64,000 nucleotides of DNA. It comes from Pseudomonadota bacterium (GTDB taxonomy: Bacteria; Pseudomonadota; Gammaproteobacteria; Burkholderiales; Rhodocyclaceae). Within the stretch, counting starts at the first letter, position 1. Every line of letters begins with the position of its first letter. This document shows positions 34,070 through 43,582 of the stretch, in pieces. The position numbers and the translations under genes are program-made. The notes beneath the pieces are model-generated. The model was given only the letters and a program-made list of their open reading frames with translations. It did no database searches and was not told the origin of the DNA. The DNA is taken from the NCBI GenBank assembly GCA_018261905.1, contig JAGTRU010000016.1, positions 42,391-106,390 on the forward strand, written 5' to 3'.

Positions 34070-34372
34070 GGAAATCTGGAACAACTTGGCAAAATTGGCA
34101 ATATCGAGAACCTGTTTGACATTGCCACGCACGCCACTGAGGCCGATTTCCTTACCAGCCCCGCCCATCTTGTCGCGCAACATCAACAACATACCGAGGG
34201 CCGAGCTATCCAGGTAGTCGACGCCGGAAAAGTCCACGGTCACGGCCTTCACTGCCGCATCGGCCAACAAGGGTTCGTAGGAGGCACGAAAATCGCGGTG
34301 GGTATTGAAATCGAAACGGCCATTCAGCCTGATGACCGCCTGCGAACCTTCTTTAATCACATTTGCTTGCAT
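34067..34372 (-). CDS. STAS-domain protein in the chemotaxis cluster
   Basis: A 101-residue single STAS domain of the anti-sigma-factor-antagonist type. The ATG at 34372 has AGGA 8 bp upstream and gives MQANVIKEGSQAVIRLNGRFDF; the TTG at 34399 is rejected. The conserved phosphorylation-loop motif reads DYLDSSALGMLLMLRD. In the RsbV/SpoIIAA family a Ser of this motif is phosphorylated by a partner kinase and reset by a PP2C phosphatase; neither partner is in the window. The gene lies between cheB and the cheV genes on the same strand. A role in chemotaxis or flagellar control is inferred from position only. Confidence 0.85.
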   Translation of the reverse strand: MQANVIKEGSQAVIRLNGRFDFNTHRDFRASYEPLLADAAVKAVTVDFSGVDYLDSSALGMLLMLRDKMGGAGKEIGLSGVRGNVKQVLDIANFAKLFQIS

Positions 34373-34448
34373 TTTTCTGTCCTGATCTCCGGGAATCAAC
34401 GCCTAGTGTAATACGTTAGCCCTACGCGGCAAGCCTCGGACGAGGGAT

Positions 34449-35516
34449 TTATCGAGTCACCGCCAACAAAGTGCGGCGCGCCATTTCGTCGAGCGGCGAC
34501 TGCTCTTCAACCGCTCCAATCAAAAACGCTTCGCGCGGCATACCGTAAACCACACAGCTCGCCTCATCCTGCCCCAAGGTGCGAGCTCCGGCCTGGCGCA
34601 TGCGCAACAAGCCCTGGGCGCCATCCTTGCCCATCCCGGTCAGGATCACCCCAACCGCCTGACGCCCGACCAGCGTGGCTGCCGAGTCAAACAGGACATC
34701 AACCGAGGGACGGTGCCGATTTACCGGCGGCGTTGCCAGCAACTCGGTAAGGTAACCGGCGGCGACCCGGCGGACCTGCAAATGCGAATGTCCCGGCGCA
34801 ATATAGACGTGGCCCGGCTCAATTTTCTCGTTACCTTGCGCTTCCAAGACGCGCGGCGCGCACAAGCTGTCAAGGCGGCGCGCAAATGAACCGGTAAAGC
34901 TTTCCGGCATGTGCTGAACGATCAATATCGGCGGCGCATCGGCCGGAATGCCTTGCAGAAACTCCTTGATCGCCTCGGTACCACCAGTCGACGCACCGAC
35001 GAAAATCATCTTGCCGTTGCCGGCGGCGCGCGCGAAAAGCGCGCCCCCCGTAGCCGTCGAGGTAGCCGGCGTGGGCGCCGGCACAGGAATTGCCCGGCTC
35101 ATCGTCGGGCGACGCAAACGGGCGCCCTTGGCGGCACGAATTTTATCAACCAGTTCTTCGGCATACTCTTCCATACGTTTTGCGCCATCCGCCCGCGGCT
35201 TGCCGATAAAATCGACCGCCCCCAGTTCAAGCGCCCGCAGTGTCGTTTCCGAGCCGGCCTCGGTGAAGGCCGAAACCATCACCACCGGCATCGGCCGCAA
35301 GCGCATCAAACGATCCAGGAATTCCAGACCGTCCATTTTCGGCATGTGGAAATCCAGCGTCAGCACGTCCGGGTTGAGCGCCTTGATCAGCTCGCGCGCG
35401 CTAACGGCATCGGCGGCAGCACCGACCACTTCCATATCCGGCGCCGCATTGATCATTTCGGTCAGCAAGCCGCGCATCAACGCCGAGTCATCAACGACCA
35501 CCACACGAATTTTCAT
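34449..35516 (-). CDS. cheB: CheB, chemoreceptor methylesterase/deamidase
   Basis: CheB removes methyl groups from chemoreceptors after phosphorylation by CheA. The receiver domain (about residues 1-125) has [18 protein letters not shown] and [21 protein letters not shown]. After an Ala/Pro/Thr linker, the methylesterase domain has the catalytic Ser loop [16 protein letters not shown], the His in [14 protein letters not shown], and the Asp region [15 protein letters not shown]. The ATG at 35516 (MKIRVVVV, 355 residues) is preferred for its GGA spacing; an ATG at 35522 and a TTG at 35525 are also in frame. It follows cheD by 55 bp. Confidence 0.96.
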   Translation of the reverse strand: MKIRVVVVDDSALMRGLLTEMINAAPDMEVVGAAADAVSARELIKALNPDVLTLDFHMPKMDGLEFLDRLMRLRPMPVVMVSAFTEAGSETTLRALELGAVDFIGKPRADGAKRMEEYAEELVDKIRAAKGARLRRPTMSRAIPVPAPTPATSTATGGALFARAAGNGKMIFVGASTGGTEAIKEFLQGIPADAPPILIVQHMPESFTGSFARRLDSLCAPRVLEAQGNEKIEPGHVYIAPGHSHLQVRRVAAGYLTELLATPPVNRHRPSVDVLFDSAATLVGRQAVGVILTGMGKDGAQGLLRMRQAGARTLGQDEASCVVYGMPREAFLIGAVEEQSPLDEMARRTLLAVTR

Positions 35517-35571
35517 CAACATCAATCCAACATTAAATTATAAAAACAGCGATTTCGGGCCGCTGGGCACA

Positions 35572-36177
35572 TCAAATAAACAGCTCGACATCACCTTCCA
35601 CCTTGGCCCCGGACAGTCGATCCTTGTAATCGCGCTCGCGACTGAACAAGGTTTCGTTATGAACACGGTGCAGCTTTTTGACCAGAACACGTCCCGTTTG
35701 CGAAAAATAGTAGACTTTCCGCGGATACGAATCCAGCAAGTCCTTGGCGACCACGGGTATTTTCTCGGTCTTCAGGTAATCCAGGACGAATTCGGCGTTT
35801 CGCGCTCCGACATTGCTGCTCGATAGACTGGACAACACGGCCCCCCCACCGAAAACCTTGGCTTCCAGCCGATTTCGCCGTGCCCCCATCTTGAACAGGT
35901 GATTGATCAGGACTTCCATCGCATAGGTCCCATAGCGGGCTGACGAGCTGACCTTGTCCCGCCCACCGTCGTCCGGCAACATGAAATGATTCATGCCGCC
36001 GATACCTGTTTCACAGTCCCGGATACACGCCGCGACACATGAGCCAAGCACGGTGACGAGCAACATCCCCTGATCGGACACGAAGTATTCCCCGGGCAAT
36101 ATTTTTGCCGCGTCAACCTGGAAACTGCGGTCGTAGTAGCGGTTGCTGGCCAGATGCTCGTCGTAGGCGTGCTGCAC
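35572..36177 (-). CDS. cheD: CheD, chemoreceptor glutamine deamidase
   Basis: CheD deamidates specific glutamines on chemoreceptors and can interact with CheC/CheX phosphatases. The 201-residue product starts at a GTG preceded by AGAGAGGAAT. It carries the catalytic Cys in TVLGSCVAACIRD and the His in GMNHFMLPDDGG, both conserved in CheD, plus YGTYAMEVLINHLFKMGA and KVFGGGAVL. It lies between cheR and cheB, the usual adaptation-enzyme order. Confidence 0.95.
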   Translation of the reverse strand: MQHAYDEHLASNRYYDRSFQVDAAKILPGEYFVSDQGMLLVTVLGSCVAACIRDCETGIGGMNHFMLPDDGGRDKVSSSARYGTYAMEVLINHLFKMGARRNRLEAKVFGGGAVLSSLSSSNVGARNAEFVLDYLKTEKIPVVAKDLLDSYPRKVYYFSQTGRVLVKKLHRVHNETLFSRERDYKDRLSGAKVEGDVELFI

Positions 36178-36188
36178 GATATTCCTCT

Positions 36189-37088
36189 CTAGCGAGCCTT
36201 GGCCAGCACATACACGGTCTTACCCAAGGAGCGGAAGAGATCGGCCGCATGCAGGAAGCTCTCCGAGTGACCGGCGAACATCAAGCCGTCGGGCTGCAAG
36301 AGTGGAGCAAAGCGGGCCAGAATCTTGTACTGCGTCGCCTTGTCGAAATAAATCATCACATTGCGACAGAAGATGATGTCGAGAGGCGCTTTGACCGGAT
36401 AGTTCTGTTCGAGCAGATTGATCCGCCGAAACTCGATCATCTGTTTCAATTCCGGACGCACGGCAACATAGCCTTCCTGGCTGCCGGAGCCGCGCAAGAA
36501 AAACTTGCGCAGGCGTTCGGGCGCAACTTTTTCCACCCGTTCCAGGGGATAGACCCCTTTCTGCGCGGTGGCCAGAACGTTGGTATCAAGGTCCGAAGCG
36601 ACGATCGAAACGTGCGACGGACAAGCGCCAAAGGTTTCGGCCACGGTCATCGCGATGGAGTACGGCTCCTCGCCGGTTGAGGCCGCCGAGCACCAGATAC
36701 GGATCGGGCGCCCGCTGCCGATTTTTTTAAGATGCTCGGCAAAGATCGGAAAATGATGCGGCTCACGGAAAAACGACGTCAGATTGGTGGTCAGGGAATT
36801 GACAAAAAGCTCCCATTCGCTGCCCCCATTGCCTTCCAGCGCGTCGAGATAGGCGCTGAAGGTCTGCTTGCCGGTAGCCCGCAGACGACGCGCCAGACGG
36901 GAATAGACCATGTCCTGCTTGACCGGCGACAAGGAGATTCCGGCATGCTGATAGATCAGCTTGCGGACGCGTTCGAAATCCGCCGACGAAAAACTGAACT
37001 CGCGGGCCGCCGGTTCGCGCACCGGCAAGCTGCCGGTCAATGAGCCCGGTAGCCCGGCAGGGAAAAGTGGTTTTCTCAAGTCGGCCAT
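36189..37088 (-). CDS. cheR: CheR, chemoreceptor methyltransferase
   Basis: CheR methylates glutamates on chemoreceptors with S-adenosylmethionine. The ATG at 37088, just after the MCP stop and with GGAAGAG upstream, gives 299 residues; an in-frame GTG at 37106 would overlap the MCP gene. The sequence shows the N-terminal helical domain (FERVRKLIYQHAGISLSPVKQDMVYSRLARRLRA), TSFFREPHHFPIFAEHL, the SAM motif IRIWCSAASTGEEPYSIAMT and IIFCRNVMIYFD. Two neighbouring MCPs end in xWxxF pentapeptides that such CheR proteins can bind. Confidence 0.96.
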   Translation of the reverse strand: MADLRKPLFPAGLPGSLTGSLPVREPAAREFSFSSADFERVRKLIYQHAGISLSPVKQDMVYSRLARRLRATGKQTFSAYLDALEGNGGSEWELFVNSLTTNLTSFFREPHHFPIFAEHLKKIGSGRPIRIWCSAASTGEEPYSIAMTVAETFGACPSHVSIVASDLDTNVLATAQKGVYPLERVEKVAPERLRKFFLRGSGSQEGYVAVRPELKQMIEFRRINLLEQNYPVKAPLDIIFCRNVMIYFDKATQYKILARFAPLLQPDGLMFAGHSESFLHAADLFRSLGKTVYVLAKAR

Positions 37089-37090
37089 CT

Positions 37091-40000
37091 TCAGAACTCT
37101 TCCCACTCGTCATCCAGCGAAGTGGGCAAGGCCAGGGGCTTGCGGCCGGCGCTGCGCAGTGGTCTGGACGGCGCCGCCGGCGGCTTGGCCGCCGCCGGGC
37201 GCGGCAAGCGGCGCGCTACGGCGTCGAGCTTGAACACCGAAACCGCGCGTTGCAGATGATGGGCCTGTTCCTCCAGGCTCTCGGCGGCGGCAGCGGCTTC
37301 CTCAACGAGGGCGGCATTTTGCTGGGTCACCTCATCCATCTGGCTGACGGCCAGACTGATCTGCTCAATACCGGAGCTCTGTTCACGACTGGCTTCGGAA
37401 ATATCGGTGACGATACGCGCCACCCGCTTGATGCTGGCGACGACGTTTTCCATCGTCTGTCCGGCCTGATCGACCAAGCGATTGCCCGATTCGACCCGGT
37501 CGACGGAAGCGGAAATCAGTCCCTTGATTTCCTTGGCCGCCGCCGCGCTGCGCTGGGCGAGATTACGCACCTCGCTGGCGACCACGGCAAAGCCCCGCCC
37601 CTGTTCGCCAGCGCGAGCGGCTTCAACCGCCGCATTGAGGGCGAGAATATTGGTCTGAAACGCAATGCTGTCGATGACACCGATAATCTCGGCAATTTTC
37701 CGGCTGGCCTGATGAATCGAACCCATGGTTTGCACCACCTGGCCGACCACTTCGCCTCCTTGCTCAGCAATTCGCTGAGCCTCCCCCGCCAGTTCCTCGG
37801 CCTGCCGTGAGTTGTCGGCATTATGGCGGACCGTGGCGGTCAGTTGTTCCATGCTGGAGGCGGTTTCTTCGAGACTGCTGGCCTGTTCCTCGGTCCGACT
37901 GGAAAGATCCTGATTGCCCGAGGCGATTTCCTGGGCCGCGGTATTGATCGTATCGGCCGAGAGCTGTATCTCGCCGACCACTTCGCGCAACTTGCCGACC
38001 GTGCTATTGGCATCGTCCCGCAACTTGGCAAAAGACCCCCGATAATCGGCCTCGATCGTCTGCGTCAGGTCCCCTGCCGCCATCCGCTCAAGCAGAGCGG
38101 CAATCTCGCCGATGGCCGAGGCGCTGGTTTCGAGCAGACTGTTGATGCCCAAGCCCAGCTCACGATAGAAGCCCTCTAGCGCATCGATATCGAGCCGCGC
38201 CTCGAGATCACCGGCGGAGGCTCGACTGATCAGATTGGCTACCAGGCGCTGGGCATTGAGCTCGGCCGTACGGTCCACCCATTCACCGACGGTACCCAGA
38301 CGCTGGCCCCGGTTGTTGACAATCGGGTTGGTGATGATCGTATAAATCCGCCCACCGATCTCCAGCTCGGACTGCCGGGTCGCCTGCAACTGGCGTAGCG
38401 TCTGTAAAGCAAGGGCCGGATTCGGGTAGAAGGAAGCGATATTGCTACCGACGAATTTTTCTGCCGAGAAAGCGGGCTGCTGCTCGCGCAAGCGTGGTTC
38501 GATCTGCTGCAACGTGGTCAGCAGACCTTTATTGGCATAAATCACCGTCCCGTCATCTTCGGCGATCCGCAAGTTGGCGGCGACGCAATCGAGGGCGATC
38601 TGGATGCGCAGATTGTCGTTGGCAATGCGCTGGCTCTCCGCGGCATTGAAACCCTGTCGGATCTGCATCGACTGCAGCCCCTGCAAGACCTTGCCGACCT
38701 CGTCATCAGCCGCCAGATCGATGGCGTTGTCGTAGCGGCCTTCGGAAAGACTGTCGAATAGCGGGATCACTTTCTGTTGCAGGGGAACGACGATCAGTTT
38801 GCGAATCAAGCCGTAGAGAAACGCCACCAACACAATCGATAACCCCAGGCCACCCAACATCACGTAACGCGATATCTGCGCCGACAGCTCACGGAATTCG
38901 TCGAGATAGGTCCCCCCGGCAATCAGCCACTGCGCGTCGGACAACGTATCGAACATGGCAATCTTGTCGCGCGCCACGATATCGCCCAGTTCGGCATTCA
39001 TCCAGGGATAGACCATTTCCCCGGACTGTCGCTCAAGCATCTCGCGGATGAACTGGCGGCCGCCGGCATCCTTGGCGTCGAGCACATTGCTCCCTTCCTT
39101 GACCGGGTGGGCCACCAGATTTCCATAAGTCTTGCCGGGCATCGCGTCGAGGATGAAGTAATAGCCGGTATCGCCGACCTTCAGGGAACGAATTTCCTTC
39201 TTCAGCGCTTCCAACTCGGCCGAAATATCCAGCCCGATGAAGGTGGCGCCGATGACTTGCCCATCCGGGCCGAGGATCGGCGTATAGCTGGTGTAAAAGG
39301 CGCGACCGAAGAGTGTTGCCCTGCCGACGTAGGGCTTACCGGCCAGCAACGACGCATAGGCCGGATGCTCATGACTGAGCGTTGTGCCGACCGCCCGCTC
39401 GCCCCCCTCCTTCTTGAGCGAAGTGCTGATCCGGAGCAAGTCCTCGGCCTGGCGCGCGAAGATGGTGGCGACCGCCCCCGTCTTGGCGGTAAACCGGTCC
39501 ACGATCTCGAAATGTCCGTTCAGGATATCCGCCTTGCCGTGGCGCAGAATGGGACCATTGGGAGAACTCTCCAGCGTTATCCCGGCCGGGAAATTCATGT
39601 CGAAGCCCCGATTGATCTGCACTGCCTCCCGACTCATGGCCTGCAGATTGGTCTGCACCATCGCCTTGATCAACTCGACATCGTGACGCAAGGTAGCTCG
39701 CCCCCGCGCATCGAGGATCGATGCCACCTGACCGCTCAACAACTGGGCGGCAGCTCCGAAAATTAGCAACAAACCGGCCAGCAGGCCGAGAACGATTTTT
39801 TTCGAGGCCGAAGCCCTGGCCAGCCAGCGCCGCATTCCACCGAGCACACCGTTCGCCACGACACGACCGTGCCAAATGCTTTGGCCAGCGGCCCGCTTTT
39901 CGCGAAAGGCCGCATACGCTACCTCGGCCGCCTCGATTTGCTGTCGCGTCGCCTGGCGCCGTACCGACATGTAGCCGACGACCTGGCCGTTTTCGCGAAC

Positions 40001-40303
40001 CGGTGTGGCATTGGCCAACACCCAGTAAAAATTGCCATTTTTGCAGCGATTCTTGACCAGGCCCGTCCACGGCCGCCCCGCCTGCAGATCGCGCCATAGA
40101 TCGGCAAACGCCTCAAGCGGCATATCCGGGTGACGAACGACGTTGTGCGGCTGACCGATCAACTCGGCCTCCGAGAAACCGCTGACTTCGACGAAATCCT
40201 TGTTGATATAGGTGATCAGCCCTTTGAGGTCGGTTTTTGAGACGATCAGGGTCTGTTCATCGAGCAGCGTTTCCACATTCGTGACCGGCTGGTTGTTGCG
40301 CAT
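37091..40303 (-). CDS. Chemoreceptor with Aer-type PAS, Cache and second PAS domains
   Basis: This 1070-residue methyl-accepting chemotaxis protein has an unusually layered input. Residues about 8-118 form an Aer-type PAS domain (GFSEAELIGQPHNVVRHPDMP, typical of the FAD-binding aerotaxis sensor). A transmembrane helix lies at about 169-190, then a periplasmic Cache region (with GATFIGLDIS and VGDTGYYFILDA) to about 470, a second helix, HAMP, and a cytoplasmic PAS-like module near 585-690 (EDDGTVIYANKGLL). The signalling domain (about 775-1040) has [24 protein letters not shown] and the hairpin tip [41 protein letters not shown]. The C-terminus ends DDEWEEF, a CheR-type docking pentapeptide. 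It likely senses redox or energy state plus a periplasmic ligand; this is inferred from domains. Confidence 0.93.
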   Translation of the reverse strand: MRNNQPVTNVETLLDEQTLIVSKTDLKGLITYINKDFVEVSGFSEAELIGQPHNVVRHPDMPLEAFADLWRDLQAGRPWTGLVKNRCKNGNFYWVLANATPVRENGQVVGYMSVRRQATRQQIEAAEVAYAAFREKRAAGQSIWHGRVVANGVLGGMRRWLARASASKKIVLGLLAGLLLIFGAAAQLLSGQVASILDARGRATLRHDVELIKAMVQTNLQAMSREAVQINRGFDMNFPAGITLESSPNGPILRHGKADILNGHFEIVDRFTAKTGAVATIFARQAEDLLRISTSLKKEGGERAVGTTLSHEHPAYASLLAGKPYVGRATLFGRAFYTSYTPILGPDGQVIGATFIGLDISAELEALKKEIRSLKVGDTGYYFILDAMPGKTYGNLVAHPVKEGSNVLDAKDAGGRQFIREMLERQSGEMVYPWMNAELGDIVARDKIAMFDTLSDAQWLIAGGTYLDEFRELSAQISRYVMLGGLGLSIVLVAFLYGLIRKLIVVPLQQKVIPLFDSLSEGRYDNAIDLAADDEVGKVLQGLQSMQIRQGFNAAESQRIANDNLRIQIALDCVAANLRIAEDDGTVIYANKGLLTTLQQIEPRLREQQPAFSAEKFVGSNIASFYPNPALALQTLRQLQATRQSELEIGGRIYTIITNPIVNNRGQRLGTVGEWVDRTAELNAQRLVANLISRASAGDLEARLDIDALEGFYRELGLGINSLLETSASAIGEIAALLERMAAGDLTQTIEADYRGSFAKLRDDANSTVGKLREVVGEIQLSADTINTAAQEIASGNQDLSSRTEEQASSLEETASSMEQLTATVRHNADNSRQAEELAGEAQRIAEQGGEVVGQVVQTMGSIHQASRKIAEIIGVIDSIAFQTNILALNAAVEAARAGEQGRGFAVVASEVRNLAQRSAAAAKEIKGLISASVDRVESGNRLVDQAGQTMENVVASIKRVARIVTDISEASREQSSGIEQISLAVSQMDEVTQQNAALVEEAAAAAESLEEQAHHLQRAVSVFKLDAVARRLPRPAAAKPPAAPSRPLRSAGRKPLALPTSLDDEWEEF

Positions 40304-40334
40304 TATTGGCTAATCCGTCGCTATATCTCGGTTA

Positions 40335-43031
40335 TTAGAATTCGGTCCACTCATCTTCATCCGGCCCCACCAGCGCAGCTGTTCGACTCATCGAGACGCG
40401 CGCGGGAGGAGTGGCCGCCAAGCTTTTCGGCGGCTCCGCTTTCCCCCCCCGACGCATGCTCTCGAGCAAGCCGATGACGCGCCGGGAACGGCTCGAAAAT
40501 TCCCCTTCGATCCGCTCATGCGCCGCCTCGCCATCCCCGGCGATCTGAGCCCGAATAATGCTCGCCGCACATTGATGGAAGCCGGCATGCTCGACCTTGA
40601 GCTCGGCGTACTTGGCATCGCCGCGCAAGACACTGCCATCGCCATGAATCCAGCAGCCCAGGGCGCACTGGTCGTCACGACCGACCACCGCCGGGTCAAG
40701 TTGTTCGCCACTGCCGGCCAGGTAATCGAGCAGACGCTGCCGCCACTTGCTGTGCGCCGAGATGGCCCCATCGAAATCCAGCCCGGCCAACCCCGACTGA
40801 TTGTCGACCACGACACCGCCCGGCAGACGAAACACCGCGACCGACTGGGCCAGACTCCGGGCCTGCTCCTCCAGACTTTCGGCCGCCGCCGCAGCCTCTT
40901 CGACCAATGCCGCATTTTGCTGGGTGACCTCGTCCATCTGGCTGACGGCCAGACAAACCTGTTCGATACCGACGCTCTGCTCGCGACCGGCTTCCGATAT
41001 GTCAGCCATGATCTTCGCCAGCCGTTTGATACTGGCGACGACCTCTTCCATGGTCCGTCCGGCCTGGTCGACCTGCCGGTTGCCGACAGCGACCTTCTCG
41101 ACGGAATCCGAGATCAAACCCTTGATTTCCTTGGCCGCCGCCGCACTACGCTGCGCCAGATTACGGACCTCCGTCGCCACCACGGCAAACCCCCGGCCTT
41201 GCTCGCCGGCGCGCGCCGCTTCGACCGCGGCATTGAGGGCCAGGATATTGGTCTGGAAGGCAATCCCGTCGATCACCCCGATAATGTCGGCGATTCGCGT
41301 GCTCGATTGGTGAATGGCATTCATCGTCTGCACCACTTGACCGACCGCCTCCCCCCCCTTGATCGCGACTTGCTGAGCCCTCAGCGCCAGTTCATTGGCT
41401 TGTCGCGAGTTATCGGCACTCTGTTTCACCGTGCTGGTGATCTGTTCCATGCTGGAGGCGGTTTCTTCCAGGCTGCTGGCCTGCTCCTCAGTGCGGCTGG
41501 AAAGATCCTGGTTGCCGGAGGCAATTTCCTGGGCGGCGGTATTGATCGCCAGCGTTGCATCCTTGATGGCGAAAACAATCTGCTGCAGGTTGTCGACGGT
41601 GGCATTGGCGTCATCCTTCAGCTTGCCCAGTAAGCCCTGGTAATTGCTGTCGATTTTTTGCGTCAGGTTACCTTCCGACATCCGTCCCAGCATGGCGCCG
41701 AGATCGCCCAGCGCCCGGGTATTCGCCTCAAGCAAATCATTGATGCCCTGCGAAATCTTCTTGAAGAAGCCGTTCATTTTTGCGCTATCGAGACGCCGGC
41801 CGAAATCGCCGGCGACAGCAGCATCGATAATGCCGGCAACCTCGCCCTCAATGGCCACTTCGCTGGTCCGGTCGTGCCATTCGACCACGGTTCCCAGATG
41901 TTCGCCGCGCTCGTTGATGATGGGATTGACGACCAGGCTGAAGTGCCGATTGGCGATCGTCATTTCGCTTCGGCAACTCGCCTGCAGTTCCGTCAGCAAA
42001 TTGCGCTGCCGCCCCGGTTGCCGAGAATAAATATCGAAGCTCGAACCGAGAATGGCATCCGCCCTGAAATTGGGCAATTCCCGGCGCAAGTCGCCTTCGG
42101 CCTGCTGCATCATGTCGAGGAGAGAGGCGTTGCAATAGATGATCCGGCCATCCGGGTCGGCCACCATCACATTGTTCGAGGCGACATCAAGGGCAACCTT
42201 GAGGCGCAAGGTCTCATCGGCCACCTGACGCTCGGCCCGGGCCCGTTGTTTGAGGTCAGACTGCATCTTGTCGAGGGCCGACATCAATTGTGCCGGTTCG
42301 TCGCGTCCGGCAAGATCAATCTCATTCTCCATATTCCCGGCCGCCACCGCATCAGCCACCGCCAGTGCCTGGCGTAGCGGCCGGGTAATCTGGCGGGTCA
42401 GCCAGATCCCCGTCGGAATCATCACCGCAAAAGCAATCAGGACGAGCAGCAACATCGTGCTCCGCACTTTGGATTTCAGTTCATTGACCTCATCGACATC
42501 GCGGACATTGTTCGCCTGCTGCAATTGAACGTAGTCGCCGACGACATCAAACCAGGTCTGCAGCTTGGGGCGCAGATCGTTGAAAAAGTGCGCCTCCGCC
42601 GCGGCGCGATTGCCTTCCTTGATCAACGCGAACAATTGGCCAATCGAGACATCCGCCGCCTGGCGCGCTGGCAAGATGCGCCCGATGATGTCCTTGCCCG
42701 ACGCCGTCAGCGTCGTTTCGACAATTTGCCCTTCCGCCGCCAGATACTTGGCCATGTCGGCATCGACCTTGGGCTTTTCACCCAGTTGTTTGTCGACGTC
42801 CTGGTAAATCAAGGCGGTCCGCACATGTCGCGCGATGAGCAGGTTCCGCTCCCGCATTCCGACGGCCAATTCGGCCTTCTTGATATTGTTATTGACGATG
42901 TGGTCAACCTTGTCGCTCATTTCATTCAAGCTGAACAGGTCAATACCGACAAAAACCACCATCAGGAAAAGAGCGCCAAAGGTGCTCAATATCAGGCGGG
43001 TACCTATCGAGTAATTCCGCAAATTAAACAT
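40335..43031 (-). CDS. Chemoreceptor with PAS-like and C-terminal CZB zinc-binding domain
   Basis: An 898-residue chemoreceptor starting at the ATG at 43031 ([19 protein letters not shown]), which gives a clean first membrane helix; the frame to 43079 is rejected. The periplasmic part is a four-helix-bundle-like region (about 35-190), followed by a second helix, HAMP, a PAS-like module ([18 protein letters not shown]), another HAMP-like stretch and an MCP signalling domain with [48 protein letters not shown]. After it comes a CZB domain with His and Cys ligand positions in [25 protein letters not shown] and [13 protein letters not shown] domains bind zinc and sense hypochlorite or zinc in other bacteria. 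The C-terminus ends DEDEWTEF, another xWxxF pentapeptide. Confidence 0.93.
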   Translation of the reverse strand: MFNLRNYSIGTRLILSTFGALFLMVVFVGIDLFSLNEMSDKVDHIVNNNIKKAELAVGMRERNLLIARHVRTALIYQDVDKQLGEKPKVDADMAKYLAAEGQIVETTLTASGKDIIGRILPARQAADVSIGQLFALIKEGNRAAAEAHFFNDLRPKLQTWFDVVGDYVQLQQANNVRDVDEVNELKSKVRSTMLLLVLIAFAVMIPTGIWLTRQITRPLRQALAVADAVAAGNMENEIDLAGRDEPAQLMSALDKMQSDLKQRARAERQVADETLRLKVALDVASNNVMVADPDGRIIYCNASLLDMMQQAEGDLRRELPNFRADAILGSSFDIYSRQPGRQRNLLTELQASCRSEMTIANRHFSLVVNPIINERGEHLGTVVEWHDRTSEVAIEGEVAGIIDAAVAGDFGRRLDSAKMNGFFKKISQGINDLLEANTRALGDLGAMLGRMSEGNLTQKIDSNYQGLLGKLKDDANATVDNLQQIVFAIKDATLAINTAAQEIASGNQDLSSRTEEQASSLEETASSMEQITSTVKQSADNSRQANELALRAQQVAIKGGEAVGQVVQTMNAIHQSSTRIADIIGVIDGIAFQTNILALNAAVEAARAGEQGRGFAVVATEVRNLAQRSAAAAKEIKGLISDSVEKVAVGNRQVDQAGRTMEEVVASIKRLAKIMADISEAGREQSVGIEQVCLAVSQMDEVTQQNAALVEEAAAAAESLEEQARSLAQSVAVFRLPGGVVVDNQSGLAGLDFDGAISAHSKWRQRLLDYLAGSGEQLDPAVVGRDDQCALGCWIHGDGSVLRGDAKYAELKVEHAGFHQCAASIIRAQIAGDGEAAHERIEGEFSSRSRRVIGLLESMRRGGKAEPPKSLAATPPARVSMSRTAALVGPDEDEWTEF

Positions 43032-43059
43032 TTTCACTTCCCCGCAAACATTCCGTGGA

Positions 43060-43560
43060 TTACTCGGTCGCTGAATCAATCAGTTCCATATCGGCGCTGG
43101 TCATCAGGCGCTCGATGTCGGTCACGATCATCATGCGCGAGTCCTGCGCCGCCAGGCCGAGGATGTATTTGGTATCGAAGCTCCCGGAAAAGTCGGGAGC
43201 CGGCCGGATCTGGGCCGGCGTCAGCGAAATGACGTCGGAGACGCTATCGACCACGGCACCGATCACCCGTCCGGCGATATTGAGAATGACGACTACGGTA
43301 AACGGCGTGTAGTCGATCTTGCCGAGATTAAATTTGATGCGCAGATCGACCACCGGAACAATGATGCCGCGCAGGTTGATAACCCCTTTGATAAAAGCCG
43401 GCGCGTTGGCGATCAGGGTCGGCTGTTCGTAGCCGCGGATTTCCTGGACCTTCAGGATGTCGATCGCGTACTCCTCGCTCCCCAAAGTGAATGTCAGGTA
43501 TTCGCTGGCGACCAGTTCTTCTTCGCCCTTTGCCACGCTGCCATGCGTCATCGTTTCCAT
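43060..43560 (-). CDS. cheW: CheW, chemotaxis coupling protein
   Basis: CheW links CheA to chemoreceptors. The ATG at 43560 has AAGGAG 7 bp upstream and gives 166 residues. The sequence shows [55 protein letters not shown] and [11 protein letters not shown], which are CheW family features throughout. It is the only free-standing CheW in the window and lies directly downstream of cheA2; the two CheV proteins supply further CheW-like domains. Confidence 0.96.
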   Translation of the reverse strand: METMTHGSVAKGEEELVASEYLTFTLGSEEYAIDILKVQEIRGYEQPTLIANAPAFIKGVINLRGIIVPVVDLRIKFNLGKIDYTPFTVVVILNIAGRVIGAVVDSVSDVISLTPAQIRPAPDFSGSFDTKYILGLAAQDSRMMIVTDIERLMTSADMELIDSATE

Positions 43561-43582
43561 ATCTTGCTCCTTGATACAGCCG

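Noticed and set aside
40303..40310. GCCAATAA on the - strand just before the PAS/Cache MCP
   Set aside because: It overlaps the start codon and has no -35; transcription would start inside the gene.
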